Shown: one piece after another, positions 10,149 to 16,195 of the stretch | How positions within the stretch are numbered: position 1 is the stretch's first letter | How the letters are laid out: every line of letters starts with the position of its first letter | DNA from: Colwellia psychrerythraea 34H | GTDB lineage: Bacteria > Pseudomonadota > Gammaproteobacteria > Enterobacterales > Alteromonadaceae | DNA length: 64,000 bases | Direction of reading: 5' to 3' | Assembly: GCF_000012325.1 (NCBI RefSeq) | Contig: NC_003910.7 | Span: 2,976,001 to 3,040,000, forward strand | The notes under the pieces: generated by a model | What the model saw: only the letters and a program-made list of their open reading frames with translations | What the model was told of the DNA's origin: nothing | Databases searched by the model: none | Position numbers and translations under genes: made by a program

Positions 10149-11036
10149 TTAATTCACCGCCAATTCAAACTCAGCAGGTGTTTTATATCCTAAACTTGAA
10201 TGCAATCGTTGTCTATTGTAAAAATAGTTCATGTAACCTTTTAATTTTGAATGTAATTTATCAGTAGTCGCGAAGACATTCCCTCTGATTAAATCAGCTT
10301 TTAATGAATGAAAAAATGATTCAACTTCAGCATTATCAGTACAACAACCTGGACGGTTCATACTCGCCGTAATGTTATGTTTAACTAAGAACTGCTGCAC
10401 TACATGTGCTCGATATTCAGCGCCTCTGTCAGTATGAAATAACAAGGGTTGTGTCGGTTTACGCTTCTTTATTGCTAGCTGCAGCGCTTTCAGTGTCAGC
10501 GCTGTTGATTTGTTCTGACCAAAAGCCCAACCAATGATACGACGTGAAAATAAATCTAATACAACGGCTAAGTAATACCAGCGCGATCCTACTTTCAGGT
10601 ACGTAATATCTCCCGACCATTGCTGATTGATAGCATCAGGCTTACTTATGTTTTTACGATTGTTTTTGATCGCTTTATAAAAGAACTTCACCTTAGCTGG
10701 CCTGCTATAAGTCTTGAGCGCTCTAGCGCGTAAGCCATTTTCTCGCATCAACCGTGCAACACGCTTCTCACTCGTTGTAATACCTTCACGCTTTAATGCA
10801 TGAAATACGCGTGGGCTGCCGTAGGTTTGATGATTGTTATTAAAGACTTGTTTGATATTTAAAAGTAAATCCGCATCATTAATAGCACGCATTGAACGTG
10901 GACGTCGTCGCCATGCATAAAAGCCACTACGAGAGACATCAAGCCATGAGCAAAGGTATTTAACACCTAAGGCTTCTTTGTGTTTTTCGATGAATCCAAA
11001 TCGCTCTGATGGACTTCCGCCAGATACCGTTGCCAC
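10149..11036 (-). CDS. IS3-family transposase OrfB (DDE integrase core)
   Basis: 295 residues counted from a GTG. It contains an HTH_21-type region (SRSGFYAWRRRP) and an rve integrase core with all three catalytic acids: D in WSGDITYL, D in FHTDRGAEY and E in NAEVESFFHSLK. It is normally made as the OrfAB fusion. The slippery run A-AAA-AAG at about 11038-11044 on the minus strand joins the orfA frame (LLKK) to VATVSGG. Intact, so the element could still be active. Confidence 0.92.
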   Translation of the reverse strand: MATVSGGSPSERFGFIEKHKEALGVKYLCSWLDVSRSGFYAWRRRPRSMRAINDADLLLNIKQVFNNNHQTYGSPRVFHALKREGITTSEKRVARLMRENGLRARALKTYSRPAKVKFFYKAIKNNRKNISKPDAINQQWSGDITYLKVGSRWYYLAVVLDLFSRRIIGWAFGQNKSTALTLKALQLAIKKRKPTQPLLFHTDRGAEYRAHVVQQFLVKHNITASMNRPGCCTDNAEVESFFHSLKADLIRGNVFATTDKLHSKLKGYMNYFYNRQRLHSSLGYKTPAEFELAVN

Positions 11037-11341
11037 TTTTTTAGTAAATCATTTTCCATTTTTAAACGGTCGTTTTCTTTTTGCAGCTGTTTAATTTTAT
11101 TTAGTTCTTTCTTTGTGGGGATTTTACTCATGAGTTCACTATTGCTCTGATAGTGTTGGTTTTTTTTAAACTTCCCTTCTCGGTATTCTTTACGCCAACG
11201 GCTTAGCATTAACGGGTGAATATCCAACGCTTGAGCAACATCCTTAGATAACATGTCGTTTCGTAAGCTTAGCTCGACAGCTTTAATTTTGAAATTAACA
11301 GGGTAAAACCACGTCTTTTTAGGTTGGGTATATCTAGGCAT
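10967..11341 (-). CDS. IS3-family transposase OrfA (HTH)
   Basis: 124 residues. The HTH_Tnp_1 / transposase_8 domain is visible (LRNDMLSKDVAQALDIHPLMLSRWRKEY), followed by a leucine-zipper-like coil (LNKIKQLQKENDRLKMENDLLKK). OrfA overlaps orfB by 70 bp, and the slippery A6G heptamer lies in the overlap. It binds the terminal repeats as part of OrfAB. Confidence 0.9.
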   Translation of the reverse strand: MPRYTQPKKTWFYPVNFKIKAVELSLRNDMLSKDVAQALDIHPLMLSRWRKEYREGKFKKNQHYQSNSELMSKIPTKKELNKIKQLQKENDRLKMENDLLKKWQRYLAEVHQSDLDSSKNTKKP

Positions 11342-11393
11342 TTTAGCCTCCTCAATGTTATGAGGAGGTGTCCACTAAAACGGGGGAACTTCA

Positions 11394-11423
11394 TTGTCCT
11401 TGTTAAAACGCTTGTTATAGAGC
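11394..11423 (-). other. Half attC-like site (R''-L''), array end
   Basis: On the minus strand the sequence CTATAACAAGCG followed by TTTTAACAAGGAC matches the R''-L'' half of an integron attC and the other sites in this array. The central palindrome and the L'-R' half are missing: the IS3 element abuts at 11393, and beyond it the 105-aa gene begins at once. It is a truncated site, or the outer limit of the cassette array. Confidence 0.6.
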
Positions 11424-11502
11424 AGACTCACTCGACATTGCTATTTTTCATTATAATACCCTACCAGCTAAATACACGGATTTAAAAGGTCTTAAAAATA
11501 CC

Positions 11503-12264
11503 ATGGATATCAATGGAAAATGTATCTTATCAACAGCAGATGAGCACGGCCCGATTTATGTGTACCAAACAAAGACCAGCCGAATTCTCAGCTTTGATGG
11601 GAAAATATATCAAAGTTGCATGAAACTCAATAACATTAATGGATTACATCTCGGCTACACCCAAGCAATGATGGCGGGTTTATTATTTATCCCCACAGTA
11701 AAAACAGCCACCGTCATAGGATTAGGTGCAGGCTCTATGGCAAAGAACCTGCTCAGTAGTTTCTCAAAACTGAACGTACACGCGATTGAGTACCGTGAAG
11801 CAGTCGCTAAAACCGCAAAAGAATATTTTTACTTGCCCGACACTGACCGCCTCTTTATTCATATAGACAATGCTGTGAACTACATGAAAAATACCGTTAT
11901 TAAAAGCGACATTATATTTTCAGATCTATACAACTCACAAGGCATGGAACCGAAACAAATACAATTATCCTATTTGCGTGATTGTAAAAATGCACTCAAC
12001 AAACACGGTGTCCTCGTGCTCAATATCTGCCATACGACACTTAACTTACGAGAAGAGTTAGATGAATTACTCGCGTTCGAATTTGAAAATCAACTACTCT
12101 GTTTCGAAGTAGACAGTGGAAACACGATCGTACTCGCATTCAAAAACGACATCCCTTCGATAAATAGAGAAGAACTACTTACTAGAGGTCAATGCTTGCA
12201 AGAGCAAATGAACATTCCGATAGAACGTTATGCCGAATTACTGTGGGATACACAAAGTTCATGA
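11503..12264 (+). CDS. Spermidine-synthase-like methyltransferase-fold protein
   Basis: 253 residues with a Rossmann fold of the polyamine synthase/SAM-methyltransferase type. The nucleotide-binding loop is VIGLGAGSMAKNL (about residues 72-84), then IEYREAV (acidic residue after strand 2), and IIFSDLYNSQGMEP, the position of the synthase catalytic Asp. It resembles the SpeE-like proteins found without SpeD; whether it makes polyamines is unknown. It faces against the cassette array. A TATAAT-like element at 11452-11457 could supply its own promoter, which an inverted cassette gene would need. Confidence 0.75.
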   Translation: MDINGKCILSTADEHGPIYVYQTKTSRILSFDGKIYQSCMKLNNINGLHLGYTQAMMAGLLFIPTVKTATVIGLGAGSMAKNLLSSFSKLNVHAIEYREAVAKTAKEYFYLPDTDRLFIHIDNAVNYMKNTVIKSDIIFSDLYNSQGMEPKQIQLSYLRDCKNALNKHGVLVLNICHTTLNLREELDELLAFEFENQLLCFEVDSGNTIVLAFKNDIPSINREELLTRGQCLQEQMNIPIERYAELLWDTQSS

Positions 12265-12271
12265 GGATGTT

Positions 12272-12372
12272 CATAGTTAAGGCCTCATTAAGAGGCTAAA
12301 ATTCTGGGCTAAAATGGAGAGGAGTGAAACAGGCAGTTGTTTTTAGTCCTGCTTTAAGACTTGTTAGCCATT
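12272..12372 (-). other. attC site G (after ecsC-like gene)
   Basis: Minus strand: R'' AATGGCTAAC then L'' with GGAC (12346-12372), a central self-complementary region (ACTGCC and TTAGCC parts), and L'-R' GCCTCTTAATGAGGCCTTAAC (12272-12296). The R' GTT is degenerate (CTT). The TAA stop of the EcsC-like gene lies inside the R'' box, typical of tightly packed cassettes. Confidence 0.65.
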
Positions 12373-13155
12373 TTTAGGTAATGCATCATATGCGTCTTTG
12401 ACTACTTCATATCCATATACACGTTCTAATTTTCTAACAATAAAATGACCTCTAGCCATGTCTTGAAAGTGATCAATAAATAAAGTATTTATGATTGCGC
12501 CGCCAGCTGCACCAATAGCAGGAACGGCTTGTGCAGCTGCTTTTTGAGTAACTTGAACACCAAACTTTTCAGCGATTTTAGCAATTAATTTAATTAAAAT
12601 AGGAGCTGCTTCATCGGTAATACCTTTTTTTAGAATAAATTCTGCTGCTTCAGCAACTGACTTTGCTAGTGCTGCTCTTATCGCAAAATACCCTGACTCA
12701 CTCCCATCATCTAGATCACTTGGCCCTCCCAATGCAAACACCTCTAAACAAGCCATTTGAGTTTCAGGTGTTGTAATCGATTCACCTTCGCTACGAGCAA
12801 TATCAGCTATAGAACGCAACATTATTGATGTTGAAATCGGTAGTTCAACAGCTATTGCCGCCAAGCCAAAGAAACCACCGACACCACCACTAACTGCAAC
12901 TCCCAACTTATGCCAAATATTAGACGATCCTTCTCCAGGAATATCTTTCATCGTAAATATCGCAGCATCAGATGCCTTAATTAGAGATTTCTCTGTCACT
13001 TTAGCTATATTTTTACTCCAATCATCAGGAAGTAAATCTAAACCTTTTTCAATAGGAGTACCTATAAGGTTAGTTATTTTTGCAGCAAGTCCTGGGTTCT
13101 CTAATAAAGATTTTGCAACTAAAAGCTCTTTTTCATGTAACTCAGAAATTTTCAA
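12364..13155 (-). CDS. EcsC-family protein
   Basis: 263 residues matching the EcsC family pattern: LLENPGLAAKITNLIGTPIEKGLDLLP near the N-terminus, a Gly/Ala-rich central hydrophobic stretch (GGVGGFFGLAAIAVELP) with the conserved TSIMLRSIADIARSEGE, then a C-terminal hydrophobic region (AVPAIGAAGGAIINTLFIDHFQDMARGHF). EcsC proteins are membrane-associated with poorly known function, and are found in accessory and some defence-related contexts. It is one cassette of the array; its stop codon overlaps attC site G, and attC site F precedes it. Confidence 0.8.
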   Translation of the reverse strand: MKISELHEKELLVAKSLLENPGLAAKITNLIGTPIEKGLDLLPDDWSKNIAKVTEKSLIKASDAAIFTMKDIPGEGSSNIWHKLGVAVSGGVGGFFGLAAIAVELPISTSIMLRSIADIARSEGESITTPETQMACLEVFALGGPSDLDDGSESGYFAIRAALAKSVAEAAEFILKKGITDEAAPILIKLIAKIAEKFGVQVTQKAAAQAVPAIGAAGGAIINTLFIDHFQDMARGHFIVRKLERVYGYEVVKDAYDALPKNG

Positions 13156-13164
13156 GTAACCCCC

Positions 13165-13274
13165 TTAATGGTTACGCCCATTTAAGGGGCAAAATAGAGT
13201 TGGCTATAATAGGTGAACGGAGTGAACAACAAAGCCAACTGTAAATTTACCCTCTTGAGCGCCCTGTTGTGTGC
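13165..13274 (-). other. attC site F (after ICMT-like gene)
   Basis: Minus strand: R'' GCACACAAC, L'' with CAAGAGGGTA (13248-13274), central ACAGTTGGCT paired with AGCCAACTCT, then L'-R' TTTGCCCCTTAAATGGGCG followed by TAACC (13165-13190). The R' box appears to have lost one T. The central palindrome is nearly identical to the other sites. Confidence 0.75.
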
Positions 13275-13285
13275 TATTTATCAAC

Positions 13286-13912
13286 TTATACCCAACGTCG
13301 CACCTTTGATGCATAAGCAGCATACTCTATAGGAAATTTTTTAGATAAATGTATCTCTTCTTCTAAGGTCTGACTGTTTAGCGTGTATAAACCAATAGTT
13401 AAACATACCAATGAAAAAATAGAAGGCATAGCGAAGAAAAAACCTAGTTGCGCAACTGCTATACAAACAAACATTGGGTTACGTGAAAATTGATAAGCCC
13501 CACTTGTAATAACTCTGGCTGGTCCAGAAGGATCAATACCAGAACGCCATTCTTTTCCTAAACTATAATGAATTAATGCAGTTGAGAGGAAGCCAACCGT
13601 TAATAATATTAACCCTAGTGTTATAACTGATGGTAACTCCAGGATATTGATCATACCCAAATAATTATCAATATTAGGGTAAAACAGTCTAAATAAACAT
13701 ACCATCCATATAGAGATACGGAAAAAACGAAAGGCAATATGGTTCCACCAAGTCTTGCAAAACGGTTTTCCTGAAAACACCAATGATTTACCATTCTGTC
13801 GTTTCTTGTTAATCAATCTAAAAGTATAAAATGTTGCGACGATTGAATAGAAAACAGCTAAGTATATCTTAGTAAACTCGATAATTTCTGACGCATTAAA
13901 ACCTAAAACCAT
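13286..13912 (-). CDS. Isoprenylcysteine carboxyl methyltransferase-like membrane protein
   Basis: 208 residues with about five membrane segments and the C-terminal signature of the ICMT/PEMT family: HYSLGKEWRSGI, then GPARVITSGAYQFSRNPMF, and a C-terminal EEEIHLSKKFPIEYAAY motif. Bacterial members are SAM-dependent methyltransferases of unknown substrate. The ATG at 13912 follows a purine-rich GAAGAAGAG stretch. It is a single-gene cassette flanked by attC sites E and F. Confidence 0.85.
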   Translation of the reverse strand: MVLGFNASEIIEFTKIYLAVFYSIVATFYTFRLINKKRQNGKSLVFSGKPFCKTWWNHIAFRFFRISIWMVCLFRLFYPNIDNYLGMINILELPSVITLGLILLTVGFLSTALIHYSLGKEWRSGIDPSGPARVITSGAYQFSRNPMFVCIAVAQLGFFFAMPSIFSLVCLTIGLYTLNSQTLEEEIHLSKKFPIEYAAYASKVRRWV

Positions 13913-13978
13913 AATTCTCTTCTTCGTAATACCTGAGTACCAATATATTCAGTAATACATTCTGCGTATGACGTATTT

Positions 13979-14105
13979 GTACATAACACCGTAATAAGCG
14001 CAGTAATAAGCGCAGTAATAAGTGGCGCGAAATGGTTGGCTATATATTGTGAAGGGAAACAAAGCCAATTGTTTTTTTTCCGTTTCAAGCGCTGGTTATA
14101 CGTAC
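13979..14105 (-). other. attC site E with triplicated 12-mer
   Basis: Minus strand: R''-L'' GTACGTATAACCAGCG then TTGAAACGGA (14079-14105), central AATTGGCT paired with AGCCAACC, L'-R' ending GGTGTTATGTAC (13979-13990). Between L' and R' lies a run of the unit GCGCTTATTACT (about three copies), lengthening the site to 127 bp. R'' is nearly complementary to the start of its own cassette (GTTACACGTAC at 14424-14434). Confidence 0.8.
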
Positions 14106-14407
14106 TATTTATTTATGTGTTTTTTAAGCGATTCGTCAAGTGCCTTTTGTTGATTTTCTTGTTCTCTTTTACATCTGTTTTTTTCATACTCATATGGGTG
14201 ATTACAATTTTTGTCCGCACCTAATCCGATTAGTAAGCTATTTTCTCTTTCCTTACATTTCATCTCTTGAGACGGCTCCATATTTATACATAAAGATTCT
14301 TTATTACTGACATCAGAATCCCCATAATCTTCTGCGCTATAAGTGCTACACCCATTTATCAAAATAAGAATAGCTGCTGAGAATATTAACTTAAATTTTA
14401 AATTCAT
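14105..14407 (-). CDS. Small lipoprotein of unknown function
   Basis: 100 residues with a lipoprotein signal peptide: MNLKFK, hydrophobic core, then a lipobox ending LINGC at residue 20. The mature part is charged and contains four further cysteines (LCIN, MKCKER, KNCNHP, NRCKRE), possibly disulfide-bonded in the periplasm, and a Lys/Gln/Glu-rich C-terminus. I do not recognise the family. It fills a whole short cassette: R' GTTACACGTAC at 14434 before it and R'' GTACGTATAAC at 14105 after it. Confidence 0.7.
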   Translation of the reverse strand: MNLKFKLIFSAAILILINGCSTYSAEDYGDSDVSNKESLCINMEPSQEMKCKERENSLLIGLGADKNCNHPYEYEKNRCKREQENQQKALDESLKKHINK

Positions 14408-14423
14408 GTTCGAACCCTTTTTT

Positions 14424-14508
14424 GTACGTGTAACTCCCTAATGATGGGCAAATTATAGTTACATCCAATTGAATGATTAACTCGTTACTATCCATAGTTT
14501 AATTAACC
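14424..14508 (-). other. Degenerate attC site D
   Basis: Minus strand: probable R''-L'' GGTTAATTAAAC then TATGGA (14491-14508), and a clear L'-R' half TTTGCCCATCATTAGGGA then GTTACACGTAC (14424-14452). It lacks the AGTTGGCT palindrome of the other sites. R'' resembles the complement of the R' that starts the same cassette (GTTAATTAGTGCC at 15694-15706), which supports it. Confidence 0.5.
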
Positions 14509-14877
14509 ACCTACCCTGAGAAAAACAAAACAGCTTATTATAGAGATTTCTCAGTAATGTCTATCTCATAAAAATAATTCAATAGGCATTAATATCACAC
14601 AATTTCAAAGCTTTATAAACTGAAAAAGATTAATTTATCTCTTAACTTGGATATTACTGAGATGTATCAGTAAAACGGCAATTAAAGTACACCGGAGAAA
14701 ATAAAGGAACACTAGCAAAGTTCTCTAAAGCAAATTGAAAATTATCAACTTTTACTGTAGCTTGAATAACCTAACATGGCTTAAAACTATAAAGCATAGC
14801 CATGTAACACATGAGCAGTCATCTAATTTGCTATGTAATCACGTAACCTTAACGACATTAATCAATGAGACTTAAAA
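14509..14877. other. Non-coding stretch upstream of GST-like gene
   Basis: 369 bp of AT-rich sequence inside an inverted-gene cassette. It must carry the promoter of the GST-like gene. I see no convincing gene. A weak GAGACTT precedes the ATG at 14878. Confidence 0.4.
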
Positions 14878-15546
14878 ATGATCAAGCTTTATGAATTAGC
14901 AGGCAAAAACAATCTAGTATTTAGCCCTTATTGTTGGCGTGTACGCCTAGCATTATTGCACAAGCAAGTAGAGTTCTCCGGCGTTGATACTGCGTTTACA
15001 GAGATACAAAACATCTCTAATGGTGAATTTAAAGCTGTGCCGGTGTTACATGATGGAAACTTCGCGCTTAATGAATCTTTTGACATTGTTGAATATTTAG
15101 AAGAAAAATATCCATTAAAACCCTCATTATTTAATTCCAATGAAGGTAAAGCCTTAGCTAAGTTTATTGAAACTTGGGCAAACACCTTACATGGCGATAT
15201 AGCGAAAATGGCCATTGCAGATATTCATGATTGTTTGCAGGAAAAAGATAAAGGTTACTTTAAAACATCACGTGAGAAGTTTTTCGGTAACAACTTGGAA
15301 TCAATACAGTCGGAAAATCATGAAACGGCTAAAGTAAATCTACTAAGCAAGCTCAGTATTTTAGATACTTACTTAACTAAGTCAGAGTTTATCAGTGGCT
15401 CTACTCCCTTATATGCTGATTTTATAGTTTTCGGAACGTTAAAATGGCTTATTGAAACTAGCCAAGTATTCCAAGTGTCACATTTCAGTGAGCATGTTGA
15501 AAAATGGTTTCTAAAAATCAATCAAATGTATTGCGGTGAGACATAA
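14878..15546 (+). CDS. Glutathione S-transferase-like protein
   Basis: 222 residues. The N-terminal thioredoxin-like GST domain (residues 1-80) has SPYCWRVRLAL in the active-site position, the cis-proline motif KAVPVLHDG and the glutathione-binding NESFDIVEYLEEKYP. A helical C-terminal domain follows, with LYADFIVFGTLKWL as the N-capping region. It is closest in pattern to the beta-etherase/zeta-like groups. Probably cytosolic; substrate unknown. It faces against the array and lies alone in a 1.3-kb cassette between attC sites C and D. Confidence 0.85.
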   Translation: MIKLYELAGKNNLVFSPYCWRVRLALLHKQVEFSGVDTAFTEIQNISNGEFKAVPVLHDGNFALNESFDIVEYLEEKYPLKPSLFNSNEGKALAKFIETWANTLHGDIAKMAIADIHDCLQEKDKGYFKTSREKFFGNNLESIQSENHETAKVNLLSKLSILDTYLTKSEFISGSTPLYADFIVFGTLKWLIETSQVFQVSHFSEHVEKWFLKINQMYCGET

Positions 15547-15693
15547 CATATTCATTGTTTACATGCCGCAAGAAACTGCCTCTAAATAACCGTTGATTAT
15601 AAACTCCATGATAATGGTGAACAAAATGTTAATGGTTTAAGTGATAGGATTTATGTCATTCGACATGAACTCAATTTGCTAGATTAGAAAAAT

Positions 15694-15786
15694 GGCACTA
15701 ATTAACGGGCAAATGATTGTTGGCTAATATTTGAAACGAAGCGGAATCAGCCAACTGTTATTTGTCCTTATTAATTAGCTTATACC
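15694..15786 (-). other. attC site C (after small secreted-protein gene)
   Basis: Minus strand: R'' GGTATAAGCTAATTAAT, L'' AAGGAC (15764-15786), central AACAGTTGGCTG paired with TTAGCCAACAATC, then L'-R' TTTGCCCGTTAATTAGTGCC (15694-15713). About 93 bp and well formed. Confidence 0.75.
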
Positions 15787-16080
15787 TCAATTGAGCTCAT
15801 AATTAACAAAGTTATTCCATTCTTCTATAGCATCATCTGCTGCTTGAGCATGTTTTTTAGCCGCTCTATTTTGTTCATCTATGAAATCTTGAATACAACT
15901 TTTAAACATATCTACATCATTATTAAAGTTATCTAATTCCCATTGAGAATTAAACTGATAAGGTTTAATAGGCTTGGAGCATGAATGGCTTGGAGTAAAC
16001 ATATCCGATAGGACAGGCATTGAAATAGTTAAAGCTAGAATACTTGCTATGAATACTTTCTGTTTGAACTTCACGCTCAA
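15787..16080 (-). CDS. Small secreted protein of unknown function
   Basis: 97 residues. A Sec signal peptide (MSVKFKQKVFIASILALTIS, cleavage probably after PVLS) is followed by a short acidic, helix-prone mature part with two cysteines that may form a disulfide. I do not recognise the family. It is a one-gene cassette; the stop codon directly abuts the R'' box of attC site C. Confidence 0.65.
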   Translation of the reverse strand: MSVKFKQKVFIASILALTISMPVLSDMFTPSHSCSKPIKPYQFNSQWELDNFNNDVDMFKSCIQDFIDEQNRAAKKHAQAADDAIEEWNNFVNYELN

Positions 16081-16090
16081 TCTCCATTTT

Positions 16091-16195
16091 GGGTTATAAC
16101 GCCTAAATAACAGGCTAAGTAATGGTTGTCTAAAATTGTATAGCGAAACGTAGCCAACTGTTGTTTGTCCGTTTGAATGCCTTATTTAGCCCTTA
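16091..16195 (-). other. attC site B (after PHP/SMC-type gene)
   Basis: Minus strand: R'' GGGCTAAATAAGGC, L'' TTCAAACGGA (16168-16192), central AACAGTTGGCTACG with an imperfect partner ACAACCATT, then L'-R' with CCTGTTATTTAGGCGTTATAAC (16098-16119) running into CCC (16091). The R'' resembles the complement of the R' starting its own cassette (GTTATTAAGCCC at 18882-18893). Confidence 0.8.

Larger units (their letters stand above)
10115..11393 (-). mobile_element. IS3-family insertion sequence, 1279 bp
   Basis: Complete element. The ends begin TGATCTTCCCCCG and TGAAGTTCCCCCG and continue as imperfect inverted repeats with a shared AGTGGACACC. The flanks carry a 3-bp direct repeat TTG (10112-10114 and 11394-11396), typical of IS3-family target duplication. 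Inside are the overlapping orfA and orfB of a DDE transposase joined by a probable -1 frameshift. It lies between the unknown gene at 9787 and a half attC site. Confidence 0.92.

Noticed and set aside
13903..14088. 61-codon frame with a hydrophobic repeat (LITALITALIT)
   Set aside because: It is the translation of attC site E and its 12-mer repeats, and overlaps the start of the ICMT-like gene.
14036..14224. 62-codon plus-strand frame rich in Phe
   Set aside because: Antisense to the lipoprotein gene and attC E; composition is not protein-like.
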